From Nereocystis luetkeana (taxonomy: Eukaryota; Sar; Phaeophyceae; Laminariales; Laminariaceae): 64,000 bases of DNA. The notes below the pieces were generated by a model. The model worked only from the letters and a program-made list of their open reading frames with translations, did no database searches and was not told the origin of the DNA. The position numbers and the translations under genes were made by a program. Below are positions 23,501 through 30,239 of the stretch, piece by piece. Numbering within the stretch: position 1 is the stretch's first letter; each line of letters starts with the position of its first letter. The DNA lies in NCBI GenBank assembly GCA_031213475.1, contig JARUPZ010000021.1, forward strand, positions 2,972,001 through 3,036,000. The letters are read 5' to 3'.

Positions 23501-25538
23501 TGGCCATCGCACACTAACCGCTCGCGGACCGACTCTCGCAGCTCCTCACTCAGAGAGTGGCGGGGGAGTCAATAATGTATGGGATCGGGGGCACATCTAC
23601 TACGGGAGGCCCCGGGAACGACCTGGCTTCTGCTAGGGGAGGGGGTGGGGCTGGCTGGGCCGCGGGCCTCGACAACACCCACGACAAGCTTAACGAAAGG
23701 GCGGTCGCGGTGGTTCAGCGCATCCAGACCAAGCTTACGGGCAGGGACTTCAGCGACTCTGCTGGAGTGCTCTCCGTTAGCAAGCAGGTGTGTCGGCGTT
23801 TGGCTGGGGGTGGAGATGCCGCTTGGGGTGCAGTGTGTGTGTGGGGGGGGGTGGGGGGGGGGGGGGGGTACTCGATATCATGCATGGCCTTTGGTCGTAT
23901 GATCGTAGACCCTAGCATCCCTAAAATGCCGGGACGGAGCACGGTCGGGTTTTCACCGATCAGGCAGGCATTGCTTGCACCACGCGCGAAGCGAAACGTG
24001 AGGTGTTGAGGGAGTCGCATGGAGGGCGGGCTGCGTCGTACTAAGAACCGCCTGTGAGGCGGGTGTGGCATATAGACGGGGATCTTGAGTGAGTTGATTT
24101 ATTTCCCGGTTTGGCAACTTCCAGAGACAGCAGTGGAGGTGGTATGTAACTGCCTCGTGGGTGCCTTACCATAAACCCTACAGTACGTGATACGATCACT
24201 CCCCTCGTGCGGAGTATAAAATATCTAACTCGGCCGCCAGCTGTGACCGACCGCCAAAACAAAGAAACAAAAAAAAGCGGTACCCTGGTTGTCTAGCACT
24301 CGCAGTGAGCGGCATGTTTTACAGTGCCGTTGCCAACCGACGCCAACCCAACGTATCTATTATATGTGGGGGGCAGGGGGCGGGGGATGTGTACTCATAC
24401 CATGCATGGCCGTAAGACTGAGCCCCTTGTTTGGTGGTATCGCCTTGCGCTTGCTACAATAGGGGTGGTATTTTTTAGCTAAAATATTTTCTGAACGACG
24501 GAGATCCTTCACCGAAAAAATCGTCGGAAACTCGTTCTTTTTTTGTGTACCTAGGCCACATCGGCATGTGTTTTAGCGAGTTGCACCTAATTTTCTCCAG
24601 GTCAGGTTTTTGGTTGACGTCGTCATTATCGAGTTCGTAATATTAATAGTATACCTGATAGGGCTCAAGTCCTGAACTCCAGAAAAAAAAATGGTGCATG
24701 TCTACCTTAACATGTCCCGAGAAAAAATCGCCAGAAAATCCCCCCGAAAAATCACCAGACAGGTCACTACGAGAATTTAACCAGCTGCTGTCTACACGTT
24801 TAACAGCCAGAGACAAAAAAAAGATCAAAAACTTGTTGTCGCTGTTTTTTTTTTGTGTGTTTGTTTGTTGTCAACCCTACTACCCGCGACACAGCATCAT
24901 ACGAGGGTCAAGATGTTGCCGCACCTACCTCGTGTACGGCTCCGTGAGTCGTGTAGCTTGGGCTTGCGAAAAAAAAAAAAACTTACCAAGCAGTGGCCGA
25001 TGTTTTTCCATCCTCTCGCTTTTTTTGTCGTCGTTTCCCCCCCCCCTCTCAAGTCCCGCAAAAGTTACCGGTAATTACCGCATGTAGAGAGCGTTGCGTT
25101 CGCACAGGAGTGCGATCGTTTCTCAGTGCTCGTTTTTTTTTTTTTTTTTTTTCCCCGGAACGGGAAGGATGCCAGTACCAAACATTAAGGGCTTTTCGGA
25201 AGAATGTATATCTGGTCAAGAGCCTTCCGAAAATATGGCTGTTCGACTTTTAACACCCTTCCCCCCATTACGGAGAAACGGAGTGCTAAAAACACGATCG
25301 CATCCCTTGTGCGAGTTCAACGTTATTTACGGAATCTCCAGACGAAGGCTATAGCTCCCGCGCAGGCACACCTACGTCCGTTAATATGCTTACCCCCGCC
25401 CCCCACCCCGTCCCCACCCCTGCCCCCGCCTCCGCAACCCCCCGCCCTGCCTTTCGGCAGGTCGATCGGCTCATTCTTCAGGCGTCCGACATGGAAAACT
25501 TGTGTCAGCTTTTCGTGGGCTGGTGCCCTTTCTGGTAG
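128..25538 (+). CDS. TOR: TOR (target of rapamycin) protein kinase, C-terminal part, 17 exons
   Basis: This gene encodes the Ser/Thr kinase of the PI3K-related family that forms the core of TORC1/TORC2 and links nutrient state to growth. Seventeen exons give about 828 residues in register with human mTOR from about residue 1935 to the stop: end of FAT, FRB ([15 protein letters not shown] and [15 protein letters not shown]), kinase N-lobe ([19 protein letters not shown]), catalytic loop (GLGDRHMSNIM), Mg-binding [10 protein letters not shown], a low-complexity spacer and FATC ([13 protein letters not shown]-stop). Thirteen of 16 introns are phase 0. The 5' exons lie before the window. Coding exons are GC-rich while the introns are full of repeats and MITEs. 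Identity is certain from colinear family motifs. The least certain points are the exon 13 donor and whether an exon is lost in the 18,705-18,804 gap. Confidence 0.97.
500..833 (+). repeat. tRNA-related SINE-like repeat, family 2, copy 1
   Basis: A B-box-like GGGTTCAAGTCT lies at about 563-574. The following roughly 260 bp (lattgattgg-type segment, cgtgagttagctaca, then gaccacggcttgtccagaag) recur in the same order at 57,020-57,310. The head plus a shared body suggests a pol III retroposon. The left boundary is unclear. Confidence 0.6.
834..930. mobile_element. palindromic TTAA-flanked MITE (piggyBac-like), near-perfect copy
   Basis: Ninety-seven bases that fold almost completely on themselves, running from TTAACCCTTTTAGAACCGCA to its complement, with a short AAATTTC centre. 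TTAA at both ends and CCC termini are the hallmarks of piggyBac-type insertion. No coding capacity. Confidence 0.8.
1560..1800. repeat. GATC-rich dispersed repeat, copy 1
   Basis: Contains ccgggtgggagccgta, a gcacatg...ttcctgggttg block and cagatcctgcac, bordered by tgatctgtatgatctg-type repeats. The same blocks recur near 4,560, 12,750, 16,480 (inverted) and 39,240. Confidence 0.6.
1972..2127 (+). CDS. TOR: TOR exon 2 (FAT domain)
   Basis: Fifty-two codons including [16 protein letters not shown] and ending IGRKHPQ, colinear with human IDTWLQVIPQLIARI...IGRYHPQ. The acceptor is ccgatag and the donor gtaagt, phase 0/0. It is preceded by a pyrimidine-rich intron end. Confidence 0.97.
2206..2221. 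repeat. double TACCWGGTA micro-insertion
   Basis: TACCTGGTACCAGGTA: a CCTGG and a CCAGG copy share a central TA. One of 27 exact motif copies counted by eye in the window. Confidence 0.7.
2407..2511. mobile_element. TA-flanked MITE family A
   Basis: 105 bp with inverted ends TTACGGGGGACCATAG / complement and TA on both sides (2,405-2,406; 2,512-2,513), as in Tc1/mariner-type (Stowaway-like) MITEs. The interior is AT-rich with no ORF. Confidence 0.85.
3401..3876. mobile_element. 476-bp inverted-repeat (foldback) element
   Basis: The ends CAATTATT / AATAATTG and two arms of about 120 bp (about 3,450-3,575 and 3,690-3,825) are inverted copies of each other, sharing for example ctcggcggga, gtcaaaaacaccg and tttctccagagtc. 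No ORF of note, so it is a non-autonomous element. Confidence 0.65.
4235..4535. repeat. catctacagat minisatellite
   Basis: About 300 bp of imperfect gatcatctacagatcatcca units. The same unit recurs at 47,140-47,290 and 49,130-49,330. Confidence 0.9.
4560..4710. repeat. GATC-rich dispersed repeat, copy 2
   Basis: Shares catgttgccgggtgggagcc and tcctgggttgga then cagatcctgcac with the copy at 1,560-1,800. Confidence 0.6.
4876..4932 (+). CDS. TOR: TOR exon 3 (FAT domain, 19-codon exon)
   Basis: The exon encodes [19 protein letters not shown], directly following IGRKHPQ as in human HPQALIYPLTVASKS. The acceptor is aaacag and the donor gtaagt, phase 0/0. Introns of 2.7 and 3.6 kb flank this 57-bp exon. 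Confidence 0.96.
5247..5305. mobile_element. degenerate TTAA MITE fragment
   Basis: gacccttttagggc...cccgttttggggaca...ctcaaatt keeps about half of the TTAA MITE consensus; the other half is missing. Confidence 0.45.
5310..6085 (+). repeat. 33-bp minisatellite, about 24 units
   Basis: Tandem units of roughly aagaccatccgttttaaggc catagtagagat (32-36 bp) with many single-base differences. Units abut directly, with no unique spacers. Confidence 0.93.
6211..6300. mobile_element. TTAA MITE (piggyBac-like), diverged copy
   Basis: ttagaaccgcagtcccgttt ... ccaaaacggggctgcggctc; it folds as a hairpin like the 834-930 copy. The TTAA ends are no longer intact. Confidence 0.7.
6387..6464. mobile_element. 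TACCAC hairpin MITE family C
   Basis: The ends cactgggcggaaatataagg and cttatatttacgcccacagt are inverted copies with a short AT-rich loop. It recurs at 6,561, 7,285, 36,727, 53,428 and 59,971. Confidence 0.65.
6561..6646. mobile_element. TACCAC hairpin MITE family C
   Basis: Inverted ends around ggaaatgtaaggatc / ggtccttacatttacgcc. The 70 bp to its left (gaccagtatatatgga, ccaggtaacaggtaccag) are repeated left of the 7,285 copy, so the pair arose by duplication of a larger segment. Confidence 0.65.
7285..7367. mobile_element. TACCAC hairpin MITE family C
   Basis: Starts taccaccctggttggga and ends with the complement ...cggtcggagtggta; AT-rich middle. Confidence 0.65.
7982..8158. repeat. 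GGT/GTG-rich low-complexity sequence
   Basis: Imperfect gtggtggtg and gatgatg runs. Open frames here are composition artefacts. Confidence 0.8.
8528..8614 (+). CDS. TOR: TOR exon 4 (FAT/FRB junction)
   Basis: Twenty-nine codons, from [20 protein letters not shown] to the end FSRAMIK, align with human AANKILKNMCEHSNTLVQQA. Phase 0/0, acceptor atttcag, donor gtgggg. Conservation is weaker than in neighbouring exons, but position, phase and length agree with the family. Confidence 0.9.
8615..9836. other. TOR intron 4, mostly one minisatellite
   Basis: After gtgggg the intron passes into a 9-bp satellite for about 860 bp, then T-rich sequence to the gagcag acceptor. Confidence 0.85.
8698..9560 (+). 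repeat. 9-bp CTTGCCTTG minisatellite in TOR intron 4
   Basis: Nearly perfect 9-bp units from about 8,705 to 9,052, then units broken by cttccgttgttcgtcttg, tttgcc and gttttg variants to 9,560. Because the unit is a multiple of three, every frame stays open in both directions, giving long apparent proteins such as repeated Cys-Leu-Pro. These are not genes. Confidence 0.97.
9837..9938 (+). CDS. TOR: TOR exon 5 (start of FRB domain)
   Basis: Thirty-four codons containing [18 protein letters not shown], the first FRB helix that contacts FKBP12-rapamycin in human mTOR. The Ser equivalent to human S2035 and the Phe equivalent to F2039 are kept. Phase 0/0, acceptor gagcag, donor gtgaag. Confidence 0.97.
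10617..10979 (+). CDS. TOR: TOR exon 6 (FRB middle, with long Ala/Gly insertion)
   Basis: The largest exon here (121 codons). It opens MLHALLPW and closes [15 protein letters not shown]...READLLQ, matching human LHAM and YGRDLMEAQEWCRKY...VKDLTQ. Between these blocks lie about 90 residues where human has 16. The extra part is Ala then Gly runs followed by a Gly/Ala/Pro-rich stretch. The reading frame stays open and phase is 0/0 (acceptor aaacag, donor gtacgc), so the insertion looks translated. Leu stands where human mTOR has T2098. Confidence 0.95.
11022..11112. mobile_element. degenerate TA MITE family A
   Basis: ttacgagggaccctagtaaa begins a diverged copy. Its right part contains cacgggggaccatagttaat twice, 24 bp apart, a short duplication of the end. 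Confidence 0.55.
11191..11295. mobile_element. TA MITE family A
   Basis: 105 bp, TTACGGGGGACC ends, TA at 11,189-11,190 and 11,296-11,297. A second right half (11,298-11,333) follows at once, as if a copy had inserted or slipped at the TA. Confidence 0.85.
11880..12016 (+). CDS. TOR: TOR exon 7 (end of FRB, linker to kinase)
   Basis: Begins [15 protein letters not shown] (the last FRB helix, with W2101, D2102, Y2105 and F2108 equivalents kept) and ends LQLAVPGTY plus two bases of an Arg codon. Acceptor cctcag, donor gtgagg, ends in phase 2. The 76 bp around its donor are tandemly duplicated downstream (see 12,011-12,170). Confidence 0.97.
12011..12170 (+). repeat. 76-bp tandem duplication over the exon 7 donor
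   Basis: The sequence from gtaccggtgagg through ...cttgtttttgctgc is repeated 76 bp later as gtaccgatgagg.... The first copy holds the used GT donor; the second copy has AT at that position. Confidence 0.88.
12700..12915. repeat. GATC-rich dispersed repeat, copy 3
   Basis: gttggcgggtgggagccgcg, ctgtgggctgaatctgta and atgcagatcctccacaacct correspond in order to the copies at 1,560 and 4,560. Confidence 0.55.
13093..13190 (+). CDS. TOR: TOR exon 8 (kinase N-lobe start)
   Basis: Completes the split Arg codon and encodes [15 protein letters not shown] then [12 protein letters not shown], matching human IIRIQSIAPSLQVITSKQRPRKLTLMG. Acceptor cttgcag, donor gtgaga. It starts in phase 2 and ends in phase 1, and both junctions keep frame. 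Confidence 0.96.
13283..13640 (+). repeat. AGT/AGC trinucleotide array in TOR intron 8
   Basis: About 350 bp of agtagcagt units with a higher-order pattern (a block around actgtagtagtagcagtatt repeats three times). Confidence 0.95.
14046..14287 (+). CDS. TOR: TOR exon 9 (kinase N-lobe, ATP lysine)
   Basis: Eighty codons reading [20 protein letters not shown], then [20 protein letters not shown] and [19 protein letters not shown]. The Lys in LLKG is the ATP-binding lysine (human K2187). Nearly every position matches the TOR consensus. Acceptor tgtcag, donor gtgggt. Confidence 0.98.
14735..14854 (+). CDS. TOR: TOR exon 10 (kinase domain)
   Basis: Forty codons, including [20 protein letters not shown] and [10 protein letters not shown], colinear with human LLNIEHRIMLRMAPDYDHL...KVEVFEHAV. 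Phase 0/0, acceptor gagcag, donor gtacaa. Confidence 0.97.
15394..15527 (+). CDS. TOR: TOR exon 11 (catalytic loop, first half)
   Basis: [20 protein letters not shown] then [20 protein letters not shown] and DRHM, ending two bases into the next codon. The Asp of GDRH is the catalytic Asp (human D2338). The donor interrupts the DRHxxN motif itself. Acceptor gctcag, donor gtgcag, phase 0/2. Confidence 0.97.
15985..16265 (+). repeat. GTAAC/GGTATC hexamer-type array
   Basis: Imperfect units such as gcggtaacggtatccgcggc and gtaactgtgaccgtgacggt in TOR intron 11. A related array is at 25,660-25,970. Confidence 0.9.
16330..16620. repeat. GATC-rich dispersed repeat, inverted copy
   Basis: tacggctcccacctgc and tagatcatgatctatag are the inverse of blocks in the 1,560 copy; flanked by tagatcatg repeats. 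Confidence 0.45.
16632..17068 (+). repeat. 118-bp tandem array derived from a MITE
   Basis: Almost four head-to-tail units of about 118 bp. Each runs from a gatagc(a/t)tag-taatcggaaccaaata block through gtgtgtaaacattggg to ctgattactgtgccctcccg. The two ends of a unit are imperfect inverted repeats and resemble MITE family A ends, so a MITE seems to have been amplified in tandem. Confidence 0.85.
17195..17302. mobile_element. TA MITE family A
   Basis: 108 bp with TTACGGGGGGGACCATAG and TGGTCCCCCGTAA ends; TA on both sides. Confidence 0.85.
17578..17683. mobile_element. TA MITE family A, diverged
   Basis: 106 bp with TTACGGGGGAGCATAG to TTTGGTCCCACCGTAC ends; TA at both sides. Its accaggta is a substitution within accaaata, not an inserted motif. 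Confidence 0.75.
17772..17910 (+). CDS. TOR: TOR exon 12 (catalytic Asn, Mg-binding DFG)
   Basis: Completes Ser, then [40 protein letters not shown] and LVNAME. It contains the catalytic-loop Asn and the DFG Asp (human D2357). Acceptor gctcag, donor gtgggc, phase 2/0. The 2.2-kb intron before it splits the catalytic loop. Confidence 0.97.
17985..18095. repeat. G-run-linked repeat (homopolymer family), partial
   Basis: A run of about 24 G (interrupted once near its start), then gagatgtactcgatctcatg, gatggccgtag and accattgaccctcgcatccc. The same block next to a G run recurs at 23,868, 26,796 and 45,958. Confidence 0.7.
18363..18566 (+). CDS. TOR: TOR exon 13 (kinase C-lobe end); donor uncertain
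   Basis: Starts [20 protein letters not shown] and continues [20 protein letters not shown] then WRLL, matching human NAMEVTGLDGNYR...[22 protein letters not shown]. After WRLL no family conservation guides the end. The gtaaga donor after 18,566 leaves phase 0 and fits exon 14. A gtaagc at 18,523 would leave phase 1 and need another exon, possibly hidden in the assembly gap. The start after aaaaaacag is secure. Confidence 0.85.
18705..18804. other. assembly gap (100 N)
   Basis: Exactly 100 undetermined bases, the conventional length for a gap of unknown size. It lies in the intron between TOR exons 13 and 14, so a small exon could be missing. Confidence 1.
19096..19165 (+). repeat. GGACC pentamer run
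   Basis: ggaccggaccggaccggacc with diverging actgg units. Confidence 0.9.
19575..19945 (+). repeat. dispersed repeat J, copy 1 with ggtgataa minisatellite
   Basis: Five or more units of cactgggtgataagataaca, then a unique tail (gacgaatttcagacccggct, aaggtttcgtcgag, cagtacgccctcccctttgt). The tail and one unit recur at 40,388-40,625. Confidence 0.75.
19958..20118 (-). repeat. poly(C)-linked repeat, two modules
   Basis: In this orientation ccgtgctccgtctcgaaagg...acaaatgtgtac runs into about 20 C, then ggtctatggtcatacgacta...gagatcgagtac runs into another C run. Both modules end in poly(C). Confidence 0.7.
20173..20238 (+). CDS. TOR: TOR exon 14 (acidic spacer between kinase and FATC)
   Basis: Twenty-two codons starting [20 protein letters not shown]. 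This acidic stretch lies in the part that in mTOR links the kinase to FATC (the negative regulatory segment, poorly conserved). Acceptor ttgcag, donor gtgggt, phase 0/0. Supported by splice sites, phase, composition and position rather than by homology. Confidence 0.72.
20416..20752 (+). repeat. AGT trinucleotide array in TOR intron 14
   Basis: About 335 bp of agt units with scattered agc and aat variants, carrying one TACCTGGTA at 20,593. Confidence 0.95.
20998..21117. mobile_element. TA MITE family A carrying a double micro-insertion
   Basis: 120 bp instead of 105. The extra 15 bp are TACCCTGGTACCTGGTA less one TA, placed in the cctatt segment of the right arm. Confidence 0.8.
21240..21405 (+). 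repeat. ctgattggcttaggg minisatellite
   Basis: Five units of about 34 bp around ctctgattggcttagggtcg. TTAGGG-like words occur once per unit. Confidence 0.85.
21998..22204 (+). CDS. TOR: TOR exon 15 (Ser/Arg/Gly-rich spacer)
   Basis: Sixty-nine codons beginning [20 protein letters not shown] and followed by Ala/Gly and Arg/Gly-rich sequence up to GADPLAE. It is low complexity and probably a disordered, phosphorylatable linker (inference). A long pyrimidine tract and tcaaaag precede it; the donor is gtgtgt, phase 0/0. Like exon 14 it rests on splice signals, phase and position. Confidence 0.72.
22284..22361 (+). repeat. TTTG tetranucleotide array
   Basis: tttgtttgtttg with one cttg and one ggtttg change; just downstream of TOR exon 15. 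Confidence 0.95.
22940..23330 (-). repeat. poly(C)-linked repeats, three clustered copies
   Basis: Module 2 (ccccgtctcgaaaggggtgc to acaaatgag), module 1 (ggtgcaagcaatgcctgtct, acccgacatgctccgtcccg, ctacggccatgcat) and further partial copies, ending in C runs at 23,145, 23,228-23,250 and 23,309-23,345. Confidence 0.7.
23542..23787 (+). CDS. TOR: TOR exon 16 (pre-FATC helix)
   Basis: Begins [17 protein letters not shown] and ends with [20 protein letters not shown] then [13 protein letters not shown], matching human [26 protein letters not shown] Gly/Ala-rich insert lies in the middle. Acceptor tcgcag, donor gtgtgt, phase 0/0. Confidence 0.96.
23838..24060 (+). repeat. G-run-linked repeat, long copy
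   Basis: A G run, then actcgatatcatgcatggcc, gaccctagcatccctaaaat, gggttttcaccgatcaggca, gcttgcaccacgcgcgaagc and actaagaaccgcctgtgagg. Matches 45,945-46,190. Confidence 0.75.
25461..25538 (+). CDS. TOR: TOR exon 17 (FATC tail and stop)
   Basis: Encodes [25 protein letters not shown] followed by TAG. This is the invariant FATC tail. The two Cys seven residues apart that form a redox-sensitive pair in yeast Tor1 are both present. The acceptor is cggcag after a long C-rich tract. Confidence 0.98.
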   Translation, partial: VDRLILQASDMENLCQLFVGWCPFW

Positions 25539-26790
25539 ATTTCTTGAGCGTTGCCTCGCGGGGGGGGGGGTGGGGTGGGTAACTAGCCCCCCTCCCTTTT
25601 CCTTCTGAGAAAGGGTTTCCATCTCGTGATGAGACGGGGAGGGGGAGGGGGGTATTGATTGTGTTTGGTAAAGGTGGCGGTATCGGAAACGGTATCGGAT
25701 ACGGTGTCGGTAGTGGTGTCGGTGACGGTATCGGTGTCGGTATCGGTATCAATATGGGTATCGGTAACGCTATCGGTAACGGGAATGGCATCCGTAACAG
25801 TATCGGTCTCGGTACTCGTATCCGTAACGGTATCAATATCGGTATCTGTAACGGTATCGGTAGCGGTAACGGCACCCGTAACAATATCGGTATCGGTACT
25901 CGTATCCGTAACGGTATCAATATCGGTATCGGTAACGTTGTCGGTAGCGGTAACGGTATCGGTACCACTCATATTTTTTCCCGGGGTCCGAGGAGCGTAC
26001 TGCAGGCAGGTGTCTTTACCTCGTAGCAGCAGCTCTACATAGGCATCGAGAAATTAGTACTACTGTTGTAGATTAGGTTTGTCCCTTTGCTTCTAGTATT
26101 TTTAACCGCGCTATTCTTTTATCCGAAGGCTTCCCCCCCTCCCCCGACCCCTCGCCTCTACCCCACCCCCCATGGCTCCCCGTCGTTGTTGAGTGTCCCC
26201 AGAGACTGGGCTGTGGTCTCGTCGTGGTTGTTTACGGTAGTTAGTAACCGAGCGTTTTTTTAAACGATTTTTCAGCTAGTACTGTCGGTAGTCGATCGGT
26301 AGTGTCACCGAGGGGCGTTGGTCGCACAGTCAGCTCGGTTTATGGATTCCGATGTCGATCGAATCGGTTTCGGAATCCGATATCGATCGAATCGTTTTTT
26401 AGATTCCGATGTCATTCCGCTCGATTTTTGGATTCCGTGGTCGGTCGAATCGGCCTTGTTGATTCGGACGAATAGGTTTCGATTCACGGCTCCGGCCGGT
26501 TCGCCACGTTGTCTCGGAGGCTTTTATGGCCTGGGGTTCACGCACAATGCGAAAAGGAAAAAGTTCATGTCGGGGCACCGCACTCGCTTTTCATGGGTAT
26601 GATATGAGAAAGGCATTGTTTCATGCCCAGCCAGAGTTAGTCACTGGTCAAGATTTCTGGACAGAATATTCTGATGATTGATAGAAAAATCTCTGGTCGA
26701 TCGACCGTTTGGTGTCGTCATACAGGGTCTTCTCGGGGGCGTTTTGCCTATTTAGAAGCGAGGGGGAGGGAGAGCGGGGATGGGGGGGGG
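25539..26790. other. intergenic, downstream of TOR
   Basis: Begins with the TOR 3' flank. Contains a hexamer array (25,660-25,970) and cgatcgaatcggtttcgg-type repeats (26,335-26,480). Open frames here follow the repeats; no gene recognised. Confidence 0.6.
25660..25970 (+). repeat. GGTATC/GGTAAC hexamer array
   Basis: About 310 bp of ggtatcggtaacggtatcgg-type hexamers. All frames stay open in both directions. Confidence 0.95.
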
Positions 26791-26995
26791 AAGGTGCACT
26801 ATTGTCATGCATGGCCGTAGTCGTATGACCATAGACCCTCGCATCCCTACAATGCCGGGACGGGGGAAGTCGGGTTTTCACCGACCAGGCAGACATTGCT
26901 TCCACCAAGCGCGAAGCGCCGTGAGGTGTTAGGCGAGTGGCTTAAAGGGGGAAGGGGAGGTTGGGGAGGGTTGGGGGGGGGGGGGGGGGGGGGAG
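26775..26995 (+). repeat. G-run-linked repeat
   Basis: G run, ctattgtcatgcatggccgt, gaccatagaccctcgcatcc, gggttttcaccgaccaggca, gcgcgaagcgccgtgaggtg, then a second G run at 26,968-26,992. Confidence 0.75.
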
Positions 26996-26999
26996 GGGA

Positions 27000-28640
27000 G
27001 GGCACCGGGCATTTAGATGTAACGAGTTCATGCGTTCGTCGTGTTTGTGCATGCGTCTCGGGACGCGACTGTATTTAGCACCCTCACACGCGCGTGTTTT
27101 TTTTTTTTTGTTTCCCCGAGCGCCTAGCTTGATTGGCCAGTTCCTCGCTAAATATTGGCGAGTGCATTGCCTCGTTGCTAAAGTAAGATACCCTTTTTTT
27201 TTCAGGCGCGTCAAGGCCTATTTAGGCCTCAGTATACTGGTGCTAGTGAGGGGGCGATTAATCAAAGGGTCAAAGCGCGGTCTACTACCTCCGTTCCCCT
27301 CGCTGCCCCTGCAAGGCATGCTGCGAGGCATGCCCTATCGGGCTTATAGCGAGCGGGGTAGGTTTTTCTGGCGGGTGCAAGGGCGGACTCACCCTCAAGG
27401 AGTGGTACCGTCTTGCTGCTGCGTGTGGCGGCGAGGCTAAGTCGTGGCAGTAGAGTTGGGTCGTACGTGGTGCGTCAGGCACGGACATCTACGATTCGCG
27501 CGTCTTCTTTGAGGCAGCAGCGGCAGAGCAGCAATGCTCTATCGGGATGTCCGTGCGCGGAGGCAGGCGCCACCACAGACCAAACTACGGCACAGTCTAA
27601 TGCGCCTGTATGAGGTTGGATTCGACGACGAAGGAGGAGGGAGACAGAGCGTCGACGAGCGAGGAAGAGACGGGGGTAACTCACCCTGCGCGAGAATTTT
27701 TGTTTTTCAGATCACAACCGCAAGTGCCAGGAGCACGTTTTTTTTTTTTTGGGGACGGGGGAGAAGGGGAACCGACTAGAAGGGAGTGGCAACGAGAGCA
27801 CGTGCGAAGGAGCGGGCCGATTGGGCTAAGGCGATGAGGCTGCCATGGAGAACGGCAGCAGGACGGTACACGGAGGCCCACGACCGGCGCGCACACCATC
27901 ACGAGAGCAGCAGTCATGTTTTTTTTTCTGTTTTGTTTTACGAGGCAGTAATATGTACCTGTTATTTTCGTCACTGATATTTGTAGTGTTGGCGAGTTGT
28001 ATACCCTTCATGGGGAATGACCCCCACAATTACCAGGGACGTGGTATCATAGCTGTGCTGCACCTTTGGTCAGACAGTCCGGGAAGACATGGCGATTTTT
28101 TGTGCTTGCATGGTGGTTTTTGGCTCGATTGCTCTTTGTTCACTGCATGTCCGCGAGTCGTCACTCTGACAGCGCCCCAGACAGCAGGCGTGTTCCTCTC
28201 CGTGTTCACGACTACCGTGCGTTTCGTACGGCGCAGGCAGCACTCCAGATAGCAGCCGCTGTAGACAGTAGCCACGAGTTGGTTAGTTGTGGGAACGGGG
28301 GGAAACTCTATGCCGTAGCTGAGTGGATACCCGCGGCCATGTTTAGTTCAGTTTGCACGCTGTTTTCATTTTGATGTGTGCGTATTCTTCGTCTCGTGTA
28401 TTTTTTAGGTGGGAAGCGTCGTCCTTCCCAGCCGAACTTTGTTTCTTTTATGGTTTTTCGGATTTTCCTAGGGCTCCAACACCCTTTGTGTGACCACGGA
28501 CTCCTTGATTTTGAGAGTCAATGTGAGAACAACAACAACAACACCAGCAAGTACTGTTATAACTCTAAATGTCTTTGGTAGCGAGTGGCGAGCCAGTATG
28601 CTAACTATAGGAGACCGGCCTTTGGAACGCGTCAAGACGT
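27000..28640. other. intergenic, no recognised gene
   Basis: GC-rich stretches near 27,400-27,680, 27,790-27,910 and 28,140-28,280 keep short open frames, but I see no family, no consistent splice pairs and no frame carried across them. An unrecognised or decayed gene cannot be excluded. Confidence 0.35.
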
Positions 28641-28689
28641 ATTTTCCAGGCCCGTTTCACGGGTCGGGTCAAAGCTGGTGGATCGAGTC

Positions 28690-28815
28690 AGATGGGGTCA
28701 CATAACCCGACCCGACCCGACCCGACCCATGAGATTTGAAACACCTCCTGACCCGACCCGCGAGATTTCGAACACCTCTCGACCCGGCCCGACCTGACCC
28801 GGCCCGTGAGTTATG
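28690..28815 (-). repeat. GACCC pentamer minisatellite, copy 1
   Basis: acccgacccgacccgaccca with cgtgagttatgaaa-type interruptions. The flanking cacgggtcgg and gaaacacctcctgacccg recur at 63,650-64,000. Confidence 0.85.
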
Positions 28816-29827
28816 AAAGAGCCCCTGGTCGACCCGACCTGCGGTTGGGGTCATTACCCGTGAACAGCCCTGGTCTTTGTTTTTCATATGTTTCGTCCTT
28901 TCCATCTGCTGACTGGTATTATTGCACCGGGGCGATCAGTCAAAAGGCGGTCAAACTCCTGCGGGGTCTTCTCCTGGCGAGAGAGGGAGGATGCCTTATT
29001 GTTGGCGGGTTGCGAGCGAAGGTGCTGGGTATATCTATCTTGTTGAGGAAAACGGTCGATTGTGTTGGGTGCGTCAAGGCCTCGTTGGGTGTGAGGGGGG
29101 GCGGTCAGTGGAAGCGGTCAAACCCAGCGGTCAAACCCAGCGGTCAAACCCAGCGGTCTGCCGGGGGATATCGAGTGTGCCTCTTTCTGGCGAGTGTCGA
29201 GCGTGACTCATTGGCGATTGGCAAGCAAAGATATCACCGTAGGACACCGGCCTTTTCAGGCTCGTCAAAGCGCTGCTGCGGCTTTATGATGCTGTTTTTT
29301 GTCAAGGGGAGCGGTAAGTCAACGGGTCAAAACCGCGGGTTTCTATTATGCCTGGTACCTGGTAGCATATTTGGCGGCGATGCGTTTTTCTCGGGTGACA
29401 TATTTCGGGGGAGTGCCTGGTTCTTGCGACTCGGAAATGCGCCTGGTTCTTGTGAAGTGGTTCTTGTCAAGTTTTTTACCGCTGCCGAATCATGTGCTAC
29501 AATAATTTCAAGCTGTTTCCCCCCCCCCCAAAAACGTGGTTGCGGCTGTGAAAGGGTTCCAATGGCAAGTGTCTCGCCCAGTCATGTCAGTCTGAAGTGG
29601 CTTGTGCTGGGCATGTGGTAGATGGGGGAAAGCAGGGCCTTATTGGCAATTGACTCGCTCACTCTTTGACTTTATTTGAAAGGATTGGTTTTCCTTTTCG
29701 TGGCTTAACATGCAAAAGTAGTGCCATATTGGCGAGTGCCTCGCGCAAATTCAGTGAGTGACTCGCAAGTGGTTTGTTCTCGTCAAATGATAGAGGGAAA
29801 CACGGCAAGGGTGCGTTCAGTAGGTGG

Positions 29828-30235
29828 TATACTCTCGGGTCGCCGGGTACCAGACCTGATTGTTTGGGTCACACTCGGGTATGATGCTCCCGGGTATGCT
29901 CTGGGGTACCTGGGTACCAAGCCTGGTTCTTCGCGTCATACTCGGGTAATACGTACCCGGGTGTAATGTGGGGTACCCGGGTACAACACCTGGTTGTTTG
30001 GGCCTTTCAGGGGTATTACGTACCGGGTTATACTACGCGGTACCCGGGTACCAAACCTCGTTTTTTTGTAATACTCGGGTATTGTGTACCCGAGTATACA
30101 CGGGGGTACCCGAGTACCAAACCTGGTTGTTTGGGTTATACTCGAGTAATATGCACCCGGGTATACTCTGGAATACCCGAGTACACAACCTGGTTGTTTG
30201 GATCATACCTAGGTGTTACGTACCGGGTGTCCCTG
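29828..30235 (+). repeat. 90-bp minisatellite (ggtacccgggtac)
   Basis: Four to five diverged units, each with a ggggtacccgggtacaa block, ctggttgtttggg and a catactcgggtaata block. Confidence 0.8.
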
Positions 30236-30239
30236 CAGA

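Noticed and set aside
25583-26042. Thr-Asp, Gly-Ile or Val-Ser repeat proteins
   Set aside because: Translations of the hexamer array downstream of TOR.
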